NCBI RefSeq assembly: GCF_900091475.1
Contig: NZ_FMIB01000002.1
Location: 1,240,001 to 1,304,000 of the forward strand
Length of the DNA: 64,000 nt
Direction: 5' to 3'
Source: Micromonospora chersina
Lineage (GTDB): Bacteria; Actinomycetota; Actinomycetes; Mycobacteriales; Micromonosporaceae
In this document: one piece after another, positions 1-8,527 of the stretch
Numbering within the stretch: the first letter of the stretch is position 1
Layout of the letters: each line of letters begins with the position of its first letter
Notes under the pieces: model-generated
Seen by the model: the letters and a program-made list of their open reading frames with translations, nothing else
Databases searched by the model: none
Told to the model about the DNA's origin: nothing
Translations under genes and position numbers: made by a program

Positions 1-1
1 G

Positions 2-637
2 CCGAAGCTGGGCCGCCACGGCCCGCGTCGACTCGAGATCGTGGCGTCCGAGGAGCACGTGGCCGAGCGGTACCAGCAGTTCTTCATCGTCGCGCTCGGC
101 GAGCCGATCCTGGTGACCGGACTGACCTTCGCGAGCGGCGAGGTCGGCCCGGACCGCGGCGCCGCCACGCTACTGGCCTTCGCCACCACGGCGCTTCTGT
201 GGCGCATCTACATCCACCGTGCCGGAGCACTGCTGGCGGGGGCCATCGCGGCCAGTCACGACCCACTGCGCGTCGCTGTCCTGACGTTCTACGGCCATGT
301 GCTGATGGTCGTCGCCGTGGTCGCCATCGCCGTCGGCGACGAGCTCGTCATCATGCACCCGTCCGGTCACGCGGAACCTGCGTGGATCGCCGTCACGCTG
401 GGCGGTCCCGCCCTGTTCCTCACCGGACGGGCGCTCTTCGAGTACGCGGTGTTCGGGCGCGTGTCTCTGCCCCGCGTGATCGGCGCACTCGGCCTCCTCG
501 CCCTCATCCCAGCGCTGATGCCGGTGCCGCCGCTCGCGGTGGCCACCGCCGCCACCCTCGTCCTGGCCGGCGTCGCCGTAGCCGACGCGGCCCGTACCCG
601 AAGACTTCCCGCCGAGCCACCGTCGCCGCCCCGTTGA
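2..637 (+). CDS. Low-temperature-requirement protein A (LtrA) family membrane protein, 5' truncated by the window edge
   Basis: The reading frame is open to the left edge, so the true start lies outside; an internal GTG at 41 is not convincing as a start. The stretch HVAERYQQFFIVALGE is the LtrA signature that normally sits about halfway along the protein (aEH-x-ERy-x-x-F-x-x-I-x-LGE). About five hydrophobic segments follow, then a short basic, proline-rich tail. LtrA proteins are polytopic inner-membrane proteins of unknown biochemical role. The family call is firm from the signature; the function is unknown. A second LtrA gene, with two LtrA units, lies at 45971-48406. Confidence 0.85.
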   Translation, partial: PKLGRHGPRRLEIVASEEHVAERYQQFFIVALGEPILVTGLTFASGEVGPDRGAATLLAFATTALLWRIYIHRAGALLAGAIAASHDPLRVAVLTFYGHVLMVVAVVAIAVGDELVIMHPSGHAEPAWIAVTLGGPALFLTGRALFEYAVFGRVSLPRVIGALGLLALIPALMPVPPLAVATAATLVLAGVAVADAARTRRLPAEPPSPPR

Positions 638-705
638 ACGATCGCCGGCGGCCAGCGACAGGAAGAGCCGGAGGTTTGCGGAGGAAGGGTCGGGTAAGCC
701 GTCCG

Positions 706-1866
706 ATGGCCGCTGACCGGCGAGACCCGACTTCCCCCGGCGGTGCCGAGCACGGCAAGGCCCTGGTGGCGAAGGCTCGGCGTCGAGGTAGCGAGGCAGG
801 CCGACTGCGGCTGCGTCTGTTCACGATCATTCTGGTCGTCGCAGCTCAGTGTGGGCTGGCCGCGACGTTGTCCTGGGGGCTGGCCCACGACGTTCTGGGG
901 CGCCCCGCGCCCATCTTCGCCCCCAGCGCGGCCGTCGGCACGATCGTCGCCTCGCTCGGGCAGCGCGCCCTCCGTACCGCCGAGATGATGTTGGGCGTCG
1001 GGCTTGGTCTGCTCGTCAGTGATCTTCTCATCCGCTCCATCGGGTTCGGGCCATGGCAGATCGGCCTGGTGGTGATGCTGTCCATCACGGTCGCCCTGTT
1101 GATGACCGGGCGCAGCGGCGCGCTGGTCGCTCAGGCCGGCGGTACCGCCGTGCTGATCGCCACGCTCTCCCATGTGCAGCAGGGCCTCGAATGGGCGCGG
1201 ATCATCGACGCGGGAGTGGGCGGTGTCGTCGGGCTGGCGGTGGTGGCGTTGGTGCTACCGGTCAACCCGATACGCATTCTTGAGCAGGCTGTCGCACCGG
1301 TCGTCGCTACCCTCCACGCGCAACTCCACGAGGTGGCACAGGCACTCGCCCGGCGTGACCCGGAACGCGCGGTGCGGGCGCTGGACCAGTTCGGCGGGAT
1401 GGAACCCGACCTCGCCCGGCTGCACGAGGCCCTGGCTGGCGCCGAGGAGGTAACGACCATCGCGCCGGCGCGATGGAAGCGCCGCATCGATGTCGAGCAT
1501 TACCGGCACGGGATCCAGCAACTCGATCGAATGACCCTTGGGTGCCAGGCGCTGACCCGCTGGGCCGCGACCACGCTGCAATACGACGAGCCGGTGCCGG
1601 AGGAACTCCCCGCCGCCGTGGAGCGGATCGCCACGGCGATCCGGCTGCTGCCGCGCGAGGCACGAACGGCTGGGCCGTTCGACCAGACCCGGGCCGCGGT
1701 ACTGGACGGCGCCCACCTCGCCGGCCAGGCGTACCACAGGGGCGCCGAGCCGTTCGCGGATGCCATGGTGATCCAGCTTCGCACGTTGGCGAGTGACCTG
1801 CTCCGGGCGACCGGGTTCGAGCCGGCGACCGCCAACCAGATGGTGCGCGAGGCCGCCACTGCCTAG
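706..1866 (+). CDS. FUSC-family / aromatic acid exporter-like membrane protein
   Basis: 386 residues from the ATG at 706. An open frame upstream (to 199) overlaps the LtrA gene and is rejected because it reads as Arg/Pro-rich shadow sequence. Six hydrophobic segments fall at about residues 37-57, 66-83, 93-109, 119-134, 139-153 and 166-184, followed by a soluble helical C-terminal half of about 200 residues. This is the layout of FUSC/YdhK/ArAE-like proteins, which are thought to move aromatic acids or similar anions. The GGAGG at about 680 is rather far from the ATG, so the start is probable but not certain. Substrate unknown. It reads away from the convergent TetR gene at 1897. Confidence 0.75.
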   Translation: MAADRRDPTSPGGAEHGKALVAKARRRGSEAGRLRLRLFTIILVVAAQCGLAATLSWGLAHDVLGRPAPIFAPSAAVGTIVASLGQRALRTAEMMLGVGLGLLVSDLLIRSIGFGPWQIGLVVMLSITVALLMTGRSGALVAQAGGTAVLIATLSHVQQGLEWARIIDAGVGGVVGLAVVALVLPVNPIRILEQAVAPVVATLHAQLHEVAQALARRDPERAVRALDQFGGMEPDLARLHEALAGAEEVTTIAPARWKRRIDVEHYRHGIQQLDRMTLGCQALTRWAATTLQYDEPVPEELPAAVERIATAIRLLPREARTAGPFDQTRAAVLDGAHLAGQAYHRGAEPFADAMVIQLRTLASDLLRATGFEPATANQMVREAATA

Positions 1867-1896
1867 GAGCGGCCCCGCTCGGGGATGAACATCTGC

Positions 1897-2544
1897 CTAC
1901 GGGCGACGGCCATCCAGCTCGGGGAGCGGGCGTCGGCAGACCTCGTGGGCCTCATCGGGCGGGAGTCCGAGCATCCGTAGCACGTCCTCGGTCACCTGGT
2001 CGGTGGTTGTGGCGTCGTCACGCTCGGGGTGGTCGTGCAGCAGCTGCCCTAGGCACAGCGCCGCGCCGGCCACGATCACCGTGGCCAGCTCGGGATCGCG
2101 GACGCTGAACCGCCCGGCGCGGACGCCGTCTTCGATGTCGCGTCGGGCCCGCGGCGCGAGCCCCTTCTCCGAGCCGGCCAGCGCCAGGCCGTTGTTGAGC
2201 AGGACCTTGCTTAGCTCGGGGCTCCGGCGGTGGAGGCGTCCGGTCAGCCGGAAGCTCTGCGCGAAGACGTGAGCCGGGTCGTCCAAACCGACGGTCAGCT
2301 CGTCGAGCAGGGCGCCGTAGCGGTCGAGCGCGTCTTCCACCGCGGCCTGGAAGAGCTGCTCCCTGCTGTCGAAGTGGTTGTAGAACGAGCCCATCCCCAC
2401 GTCCGCGGCCTGGGTGAGCTCCAGGATCGGGACGTTGGGCTTGCCGGCGGCGATGAAGGCCTGGGCGGCGCGCACGAGCGCGCAACGGGTACGCGCTTTG
2501 CGCCGTTCCAGGCGGTTCGGGGCGTGCCTGGTCTGCTGCGCCAT
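1897..2544 (-). CDS. TetR-family repressor of the adjacent catabolic operon
   Basis: 215 residues from the ATG at 2544, which has GGAGAGGA a few bases upstream; a TTG at 2559 would add five residues but overlaps that ribosome-binding site. The N-terminal TetR helix-turn-helix covers about residues 20-60, with the recognition end reading VGMGSFYNHF. The rest is an all-helical ligand-binding and dimer domain. It is divergent from the dioxygenase operon at 2679, and the 134-bp gap holds two perfect palindromes (2598-2615, 2644-2657). The natural inference is that it represses the operon and itself and is released by an aromatic pathway intermediate. The family is certain; the ligand is unknown. 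Confidence 0.9.
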   Translation of the reverse strand: MAQQTRHAPNRLERRKARTRCALVRAAQAFIAAGKPNVPILELTQAADVGMGSFYNHFDSREQLFQAAVEDALDRYGALLDELTVGLDDPAHVFAQSFRLTGRLHRRSPELSKVLLNNGLALAGSEKGLAPRARRDIEDGVRAGRFSVRDPELATVIVAGAALCLGQLLHDHPERDDATTTDQVTEDVLRMLGLPPDEAHEVCRRPLPELDGRRP

Positions 2545-2589
2545 CGGTGTCCTCTCCAAGGTCGGTCCGCGCTCAGCTTAACCCGGTGA

Positions 2590-2657
2590 CCGTCAGAGAT
2601 GACGGAATCGTCATCCGCCCTTGACTGACGCTAAACTCGTAAGTGACGATTTCGTCA
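2590..2657. promoter_or_regulatory. Two palindromic TetR operators between divergent genes
   Basis: GATGACGGAATCGTCATC (2598-2615) is a perfect 7-bp inverted repeat with a 4-bp centre. TGACGATTTCGTCA (2644-2657) is a second perfect palindrome with the same TGACG/CGTCA half-sites. Extra half-sites occur at 2591-2595 (CGTCA) and 2626-2630 (TGACG), so the first palindrome also pairs with an upstream half-site 9 bp away. A TTGACT at 2621-2626 could be a -35 element for the operon. The second palindrome lies just before the AAAGGAGGG ribosome-binding site of the gene at 2679. Confidence 0.75.
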
Positions 2658-2678
2658 ACGCCTTGAAAGGAGGGCGAC

Positions 2679-3812
2679 ATGATCGACCGGCACGATCCCC
2701 ATACGGATTTGCACAGCGAGCAGGGCGCGGTGCGGGGCGAGCACCCGGGGCGAGCGCGGAACCCGATCGTCAAGGCGCACGACCTGGCCTGGCTGGAGTT
2801 CCAGAAGCCCGATCTCGAGCGGGCCGAGCTGTTCGCCCGGGCGTTCGGCTTCACGACGTCGCTGCGCACCCAGGACGAGCTGCACCTGCGAGGCACCGAC
2901 CCGGGTTCCCCCTGCGTCCTCATCCGCCGGGGCCCCCGGTCCCGGTTCGTCGGCCCCGCCTTCAAGGCTGCCGACTCGAAAGACGTGCTGCGCCTTGCGG
3001 ACGCGACCGGGAGGACGATGGCCGCCCTGCCGGAGAGCATCGGCGGGGTGGCGGTCGATCTGGTCGACCCCAGCGGGCTGCAGGTACGCGTGGTGGCGGA
3101 CATGCACGTGCTCCCCGGGCTGCCCACCCAGCAACCGTTGACCTTCAACGTCGGGCACGAGGTGGCCCGGGTGAACGCCACCCAGCGGCCGCCGCGGGAG
3201 CCGGCCAAGGTCCAGCGCCTCGGTCACGTGGTGCTGCAGACGACCCGGTACCTGGAGACGCTCAACTGGTATCTCGAGCACCTGGGCCTGATCGTCAGCG
3301 ACTTCCTCTATCACCAGGGACAGCGCGAGCGCGGACCGGTCATGAGCTTCATCCGCTGCGACCGCGGCAGCACACCCACCGACCACCACACGCTCGCGAT
3401 GACCCTCGGCCCGGCCAACCGGTACGTGCACTCGGCCTACCAGGTCCCCGACCTCGACTCGCTCGCCGCCGGCGGGCAGCACCTGCTCGACCGGGGCTAC
3501 CGGCGGTCCTGGGGTATCGGCCGGCACATCCAGGGCAGCCAGATCTTCGACTACTGGCGGGACCCCGACGGCTTCCTGGTCGAGCACTTCACCGACGGCG
3601 ATCTGTTCGACTGCACGCTCGAGCCGGGCTGGGCGCCGATGGCCGCCTCCGGGCTCGCCCAGTGGGGTCCGCCCGCCACCAAGGACTTCCTCGGCATGAC
3701 ACCCGGCCGGGAAGCACTTCGCGAGCTGCGCGCGGTCATCGGCGCACTTCGCGAGGACAACGAATTCGACCTGCACCGCCTCCGCGGCCTGATGAAAGCG
3801 TTCAACTCATGA
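2679..3812 (+). CDS. Two-domain VOC-fold type I extradiol (catechol) dioxygenase
   Basis: 377 residues; ATG preceded by an excellent AAAGGAGGG site. Residues about 33-140 form a first, degenerate VOC module and about 178-305 the catalytic one. The expected Fe(II) triad is visible as His183 (QRLGHVVL), His251 (NRYVHSAY) and Glu302 (FLVEHF). DHHTLAM at 235-241 matches the position of the second-sphere catalytic His of BphC-type enzymes, and Tyr292 lies in IFDYWRDPDGF. Such enzymes open catechols next to the diol (meta cleavage). First gene of a five-gene overlapping operon; its stop overlaps the next start (ATGA). The substrate is probably the catechol produced by the hydroxylase at 6974. Confidence 0.85.
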   Translation: MIDRHDPHTDLHSEQGAVRGEHPGRARNPIVKAHDLAWLEFQKPDLERAELFARAFGFTTSLRTQDELHLRGTDPGSPCVLIRRGPRSRFVGPAFKAADSKDVLRLADATGRTMAALPESIGGVAVDLVDPSGLQVRVVADMHVLPGLPTQQPLTFNVGHEVARVNATQRPPREPAKVQRLGHVVLQTTRYLETLNWYLEHLGLIVSDFLYHQGQRERGPVMSFIRCDRGSTPTDHHTLAMTLGPANRYVHSAYQVPDLDSLAAGGQHLLDRGYRRSWGIGRHIQGSQIFDYWRDPDGFLVEHFTDGDLFDCTLEPGWAPMAASGLAQWGPPATKDFLGMTPGREALRELRAVIGALREDNEFDLHRLRGLMKAFNS

Positions 3813-4747
3813 GCACCTCCGTCCTGCGCACCGCCGACGCCTGGTGGGTCCTCACCCCCACCGGCGCCGCCAAGGTGCACACCAGCGCCACCACCACCGC
3901 CGAACTCCTGGCCGACCGGCCGGCGATCGCCGCGGCCGCGACGAGCAGCGACACGGTTCCGGTCGACGACCTCGCCCTTGTCTCCCCGGTGACGGCCCCC
4001 TGCCGCGTCGTCGCGCAGATGACGAACTTCGCCTCGCATGTGAAGGACAGCGGCGGCGATCCCGCAACCGTCCCCCTCACCTTCTTCCGCAAGAGCTCGG
4101 GCTCGGTCAGTGGGCCGTTCGCCGACGTGGTCCGCCCCGCCCACGTGCGACTGCTCGACTACGAGGTGGAGATCGGTCTGGTCTTCGGCCGCGAGATGCC
4201 GGTCGGCACGACCGTCACCGACGGCAACCTCGCCGACTACGTCGCGGGCCTCGTGGTCACCAACGACATCTCGGCACGCGACGTGCAGCTGCCCAAGACC
4301 CAGTTCTACGAGGCCAAGTCGTACCCGACCTTCACTCCGGTCGGCCCCGCGCTGGTGCTGCTCGACGCCGATGAGATCACGCGCTTCACCGACCTGCGGC
4401 TGAAGCTGTGGGTCAACGGCGAGCTCCGGCAGGACATGACCGTCGCCGACATGATCTACCGCCCGGCCCAGGCGCTGCAGGCGCTGACCCGCTTCCAGCG
4501 GATCGATCCCGGTGACCTGCTGCTGACCGGCACGCCCGTCGGAACCGCCCTCAGCGCGCCACCGAAGCCGATCATGTTCCTCGTCTCGCTGCTGCCGCCC
4601 GCGGTCAAGTGGAAGATGTTCTTCAAGGGGCAAGCTCGCAACCCCAGGTACCTCCGGGACGGTGACGTCGTCGAGGCCACCGTCGCCACCGACGACGGCG
4701 CCATCGACCTGGGCCGCCAGCGCACGGTCGTGAGGTACGCGGCATGA
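3809..4747 (+). CDS. Fumarylacetoacetate hydrolase (FAH) family protein
   Basis: 312 residues. The start is fixed by the ATGA overlap with the dioxygenase. A longer frame running from 2621 is a shadow. The FAH core has the metal-binding acidic set: Glu119 and Glu121 in LLDYEVEIG and Asp153 in VTNDISARD, followed by KSYPTFTPVGP. FAH-fold enzymes hydrolyse C-C bonds, hydrate or decarboxylate ring-cleavage products. In this operon it should act on the product of the dioxygenase. Whether it is a hydrolase, hydratase or isomerase cannot be told from sequence alone. It overlaps the ligase gene downstream by ATGA at 4744. Confidence 0.85.
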   Translation: MSTSVLRTADAWWVLTPTGAAKVHTSATTTAELLADRPAIAAAATSSDTVPVDDLALVSPVTAPCRVVAQMTNFASHVKDSGGDPATVPLTFFRKSSGSVSGPFADVVRPAHVRLLDYEVEIGLVFGREMPVGTTVTDGNLADYVAGLVVTNDISARDVQLPKTQFYEAKSYPTFTPVGPALVLLDADEITRFTDLRLKLWVNGELRQDMTVADMIYRPAQALQALTRFQRIDPGDLLLTGTPVGTALSAPPKPIMFLVSLLPPAVKWKMFFKGQARNPRYLRDGDVVEATVATDDGAIDLGRQRTVVRYAA

Positions 4748-6627
4748 CGGGACCTCTGCTGTGGCCGGACTACGCCACGCCCGCCGATCTGGCCGCCATC
4801 GAGGCGGTGCCGCTGGAGGCGCGGGGCCTGCCCGAGTCGACGTACGCGCTGCTCGCCCGAGCGGCGACGCGCTGGCCCGACCGTCGGGCGCTCGCCGTCC
4901 TGCCGGACGCCGCCCACTGGCGTGAGCCGCTGCACCGTACCTTCGCCGAACTCCTGGCCGATGTCCACCGGTACGCGAACCTGCTCCACGACATCGGGGT
5001 GCGGCGGGGTGCTGCGGTCGCGCTGATGGCACCGAACTGCGCGGAGCTGGTCACCGCCACACTGGCCGCGCAGCTCGCCGGGATCGCGGCGCCCCTGGGC
5101 GGCGGGCTGGCACGGCAGCACCTCGCCGAACTCCTGCGGCGATCCGGTGCCCGAGTGCTGATCACGGCCGGGCCCGACCTCGCGCCGGACACGTGGGCCA
5201 CCGCGCAGTGGCTGGCCCGCGACGGCCTGCTCGACGCGATTCTCGTGCTCCGGCCCACCGGTGCCGTGGGCACCCCGGAGCCGTTGCCCGCCATCGGCGA
5301 CGTGCGCATGGGCTACCTCGGCGAGCAGGCCGCCGCCATGGACTCCTCCGCCTTCCACGGGGACCTGCCCCGGTCCGCCGATCTGGCCGCGATGTTCCAC
5401 ACCGGCGGCACGACGGGCGCTCCGAAACTTGCCGCGCACACGCACGCCAACGAGGTCACCGACGCGTGGATGCTGGCCGCCGGCGCCCTGTTCGACCAGG
5501 AGACCGTGGTGTTCGCGGCCCTTCCGCTGTTCCACGTGAACGCGCTCGTGGTGACCCTGCTCGCGCCCCTGTTCAAGGGACAGACGGTGGTGTGGGCGGG
5601 TCCGCTCGGCTACCGCGACCCGGCGCTGTACGGCGCGTTCTGGAAGATCGTCGAGCACTACCGGATCGCCGCCATGAGCGCTGTGCCCACGGTCTACGCC
5701 ACGCTGGCGCAGTGCCCCGTCGACGCCGACATCAGCAGCCTGCGGTTTCCGATGGTGGGCGCCTCGCCGCTGCCGGCCGCGGTCCGGGCGAGCTTCGAGG
5801 CCCGCACGGGGACGACCCTCGTCGAGGGCTACGGGCTCACCGAGGCGACCTGCGCCAGCGCGCGCAGCTTCCCTGACGTGTCGCGGCCCGGCTCGGTCGG
5901 GCAGCGCCTGCCCTACCAACGGGTGCGGGTGGTGACCGTTGACGGGACCTGGAAGGACCTGCCCACCGGTGAGACGGGCCTGCTGGCGATCAGCGGACCG
6001 AGCGTTTTCCCCGGCTACGTCACCGACCGCGACGAGAACGGCCACGTCCTGGACGGACTGGGCAAGCTGGTCGACGGCTGGCTGGACACCGGCGACCTCG
6101 CCCGCATCGACGACGACGGCTTCGTCTATCTCACCGGCCGGGCCAAGGACCTCATCATTCGCGGTGGGCACAACATCGACCCCACCATCGTGGAGGACGC
6201 CCTGCTGGCCCACCCGCAGGTCACCGCGGCCAGCGCGGTCGGGCGCCCGGACGCCCACGCCGGCGAGGTACCCGTCGCATACGTCACCCTCGCGCCGGGC
6301 GCCACGGTCACGGAGGGCGAACTGCGCGACTGGGCGAGCGAACGGGTGCCTGACCGCACCGCCGCGCCCAAGACCGTGTCGGTCCTCGACGAGCTACCCG
6401 TCACCGCCGTGGGCAAGCTCTACAAGCCCGCACTACGCGCGGATGCCATCGGTCGAGAAGTCCGCGCCGCGCTCGACACGGTGGCGGGCGTCCGCGACGT
6501 CGGGGCCGCGATCGAGGGCAGCTCGGTCGTGGCCACGATCACCGTTTCCTCATCCGCCGACGAGGCGGCAGTCAAGGCCGTCCTCGGCCGTTATGCCATT
6601 GAATGGCGATTGGTGGTTATGTCATGA
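4744..6627 (+). CDS. AMP-dependent acyl-CoA ligase of the aromatic operon
   Basis: 627 residues of the ANL adenylating superfamily. Visible motifs are the P-loop FHTGGTTGAPK (about residue 219), GYGLTEATC (about 362), the hinge and ATP ribose-binding stretch TGDLARIDDDGF and TGRAKDLIIRGG (about 448-475), and the C-terminal catalytic lysine in VGKLYKPALR (about 557). Such enzymes activate a carboxylic acid as its CoA thioester. Here the substrate could be the aromatic or alicyclic side-chain acid before or after ring opening. The C-terminus has about 45 extra residues beyond the catalytic lysine. Both ends overlap neighbours by ATGA, implying tight translational coupling. Confidence 0.87.
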   Translation: MTGPLLWPDYATPADLAAIEAVPLEARGLPESTYALLARAATRWPDRRALAVLPDAAHWREPLHRTFAELLADVHRYANLLHDIGVRRGAAVALMAPNCAELVTATLAAQLAGIAAPLGGGLARQHLAELLRRSGARVLITAGPDLAPDTWATAQWLARDGLLDAILVLRPTGAVGTPEPLPAIGDVRMGYLGEQAAAMDSSAFHGDLPRSADLAAMFHTGGTTGAPKLAAHTHANEVTDAWMLAAGALFDQETVVFAALPLFHVNALVVTLLAPLFKGQTVVWAGPLGYRDPALYGAFWKIVEHYRIAAMSAVPTVYATLAQCPVDADISSLRFPMVGASPLPAAVRASFEARTGTTLVEGYGLTEATCASARSFPDVSRPGSVGQRLPYQRVRVVTVDGTWKDLPTGETGLLAISGPSVFPGYVTDRDENGHVLDGLGKLVDGWLDTGDLARIDDDGFVYLTGRAKDLIIRGGHNIDPTIVEDALLAHPQVTAASAVGRPDAHAGEVPVAYVTLAPGATVTEGELRDWASERVPDRTAAPKTVSVLDELPVTAVGKLYKPALRADAIGREVRAALDTVAGVRDVGAAIEGSSVVATITVSSSADEAAVKAVLGRYAIEWRLVVMS

Positions 6628-6977
6628 CGATCGCTGCGGCAATCCTCGCGGTGCTGCTCGCCCTGGTCTTCCTCGCCCTCGGCACGGCCAAGGTCCTGGC
6701 CCTGCGACCGATGCGCGAGCTGGCCGCGGAGGCCGGTTTCACTGTCGCGGCCTATCGCCGCATCGGCCTGCTCGAGGTCGCCGGCGCGGTCGGACTGCTC
6801 ATCGGCCTGTTCGCGCCGCTGATCGGCGCTCTCGCCGGCGCCGGGCTGCTGCTCCTGCTCGCCGGGGCCCTCGTGGTGCACCTGCGCAAGGGAGACGGCC
6901 CGCAGAAGTACGCACCGGCCCTCGTCTGCGGGCTCCTCGTCGCCGCCTACCTCGTCCTTCAGGTGCTGACGCGATGA
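6624..6977 (+). CDS. DoxX-like small membrane protein
   Basis: 117 residues from the ATG at 6624, chosen because it overlaps the ligase stop (ATGA), as at every junction in this operon; an ATG at 6603 would overlap more deeply. Four hydrophobic helices fill almost the whole chain. The LGTAKVLALRPM loop after the first helix is typical of DoxX-like (DUF4267/DoxX_2) proteins. The family is often linked to redox or thiol metabolism but has no settled reaction. In this operon it may support the membrane side of the monooxygenase reaction or substrate handling; that is inference only. Confidence 0.75.
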   Translation: MTIAAAILAVLLALVFLALGTAKVLALRPMRELAAEAGFTVAAYRRIGLLEVAGAVGLLIGLFAPLIGALAGAGLLLLLAGALVVHLRKGDGPQKYAPALVCGLLVAAYLVLQVLTR

Positions 6978-8491
6978 CAGCGGTTCCGGTGGTGATCGTC
7001 GGCGCCGGCCCCACCGGGCTCACCGCCGCGACGCTGCTCGCCCAGCACGGCGTCGAGTGCCTGGTCCTCGAGCGCTGGGAGTCGATCTACCCCCAGCCCC
7101 GGGCCGTCGCCCTTGACGACGAGGTCCACCGCATCCTGGCGCGCCTCGGGCTCCGGGACGAATTCGCCGCCATCTCCCGGCCGCACCTGGGTCTGCGCCT
7201 CCTCGACCGGGACATGCGGGTGTTGGCCGAATTCCGGCGCGACGTCGCGCAGGGCCGGCACGGCTATCCGCAGGGGAGCATGTTCGACCAACCGGAACTG
7301 GAGACGATCCTCCGCCGGAATCTCCAGCGGTACGCCGCCGTCACTCTTCGCGGCGGTGTCGAGGTCACCGGGCTGACCCAGGACGCCCAGGGGGTGCGGG
7401 TCGACGTCACCGACACCACCACGGGCGAGCGCGACTCCATCCGCGCGGGGTATGTGCTGGGCTGCGACGGCGCCAACAGCCTGGCCAGGGCCTCCATCGG
7501 CGCCACCATGCACGACCTGGGCTTCACGCAACGCTGGCTCGTCGTCGACGTGGCCACCGAGGCCGACCTCGACCAGTGGGAGGGCGTGCACCAGCTCTCC
7601 GATCCGGCCCGCGCCGGCACCTACATGCGCATCGGGAAGACCCGCTACCGCTGGGAGTTCCAGCTGATCCCGGGCGAGACCGCCGACGACTACCGCGACA
7701 TGGCCCGGCTTCATCCGTTGATCTCGCGGTGGACCGGGGACATCCCCGTCGCGGAGCTGGAGGTCATCCGCGTCGCCGAGTACACCTTCCGCGCACAGCT
7801 CGCCGACCGGTGGCGAGACCGGCGTGTGTTCCTGCTCGGCGACGCCGCCCACCTCACCCCACCGTTCATCGGTCAGGGCATGTGCGCCGGGCTGCGCGAC
7901 GCGATGAACCTCGCCTGGAAGCTCGCCGGCGTGCTCCACCGGATCCTGCCCGAGACCGTGCTCGACACGTACGAGATCGAACGCAAGCAGCACGCCCGCG
8001 CAATGATCAAGCTGGCGAAGTTCATCGGTACGGCAATGACGGCCGGCGGCGAGCTGGGCAGTGTCATCCGTCGCGCCGTGGCGCCGCGGCTTCACCTCGT
8101 GCCGGGCCTCACGGACCTCGCCACGGACAGCCGAACACCGCCGCTGCACCGCTCCGACCTCGTGGTGCGGCCACGGCTGCGCCGCGGCCTCGCCGGCTGG
8201 CTGTGCCCGAACGCGATCGTCGACGGAGATCGGCGTCTCGACGACGTGGCCGCCGGACGGTTCGCGATCGTCACGTCCCTCGAGCCGACCGCGGCACTAC
8301 GAGCCGACATCGAACGGCGCGGGGCGGTCCTGATCAGGGTCCGACCCGGCAGCGAACTGCATCGGTGGTTGGTCGCCGGCGCCGCTCGCGCGGCCGTGGT
8401 CCGCCCCGACGGGACCGTCCTGCGTGCCGACCGACGGCTCCTCCCCCGGACGATCGAGGCTGTTCCCAGGACCGCCACGCGAGCGGCCTGA
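6974..8491 (+). CDS. FAD-dependent aromatic hydroxylase, MhpA-like
   Basis: 505 residues; the start is fixed by the ATGA overlap. Three group A flavoprotein monooxygenase signatures are present: the Rossmann GAGPTG near residue 10, the DG motif in VLGCDGANS near 165, and the GD motif in RVFLLGDAAHLTPPFIGQG near 285. It resembles 3-(3-hydroxyphenyl)propionate hydroxylase (MhpA), which uses NAD(P)H and O2 to hydroxylate a phenol ortho to its OH, giving the catechol that an extradiol dioxygenase then opens. This enzyme therefore defines the operon as a meta-cleavage route although it is the last gene. The exact substrate is unknown. The ordinary frame upstream of 6974 is shadow. Confidence 0.85.
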   Translation: MTAVPVVIVGAGPTGLTAATLLAQHGVECLVLERWESIYPQPRAVALDDEVHRILARLGLRDEFAAISRPHLGLRLLDRDMRVLAEFRRDVAQGRHGYPQGSMFDQPELETILRRNLQRYAAVTLRGGVEVTGLTQDAQGVRVDVTDTTTGERDSIRAGYVLGCDGANSLARASIGATMHDLGFTQRWLVVDVATEADLDQWEGVHQLSDPARAGTYMRIGKTRYRWEFQLIPGETADDYRDMARLHPLISRWTGDIPVAELEVIRVAEYTFRAQLADRWRDRRVFLLGDAAHLTPPFIGQGMCAGLRDAMNLAWKLAGVLHRILPETVLDTYEIERKQHARAMIKLAKFIGTAMTAGGELGSVIRRAVAPRLHLVPGLTDLATDSRTPPLHRSDLVVRPRLRRGLAGWLCPNAIVDGDRRLDDVAAGRFAIVTSLEPTAALRADIERRGAVLIRVRPGSELHRWLVAGAARAAVVRPDGTVLRADRRLLPRTIEAVPRTATRAA

Positions 8492-8527
8492 GCCGTCATT
8501 GGGTGACCGATCGGCGACACTCGGTCG

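Noticed and set aside
199..705. N-terminal extension of the FUSC protein, overlapping the LtrA gene
   Set aside because: Arg/Pro/His-rich composition typical of a shadow frame; the hydrophobic family core starts well after the ATG at 706.
2621..3808. Long upstream extension of the FAH protein in another frame across the dioxygenase gene
   Set aside because: Extremely Arg/Pro/Ala-rich, and the ATGA overlap at 3809 gives a normal FAH start.
5939..6973. N-terminal extension of the FAD hydroxylase across the ligase and DoxX genes
   Set aside because: Ser/Thr/Arg/Pro shadow sequence; the flavin-binding GAGPTG motif sits just after the ATG at 6974.
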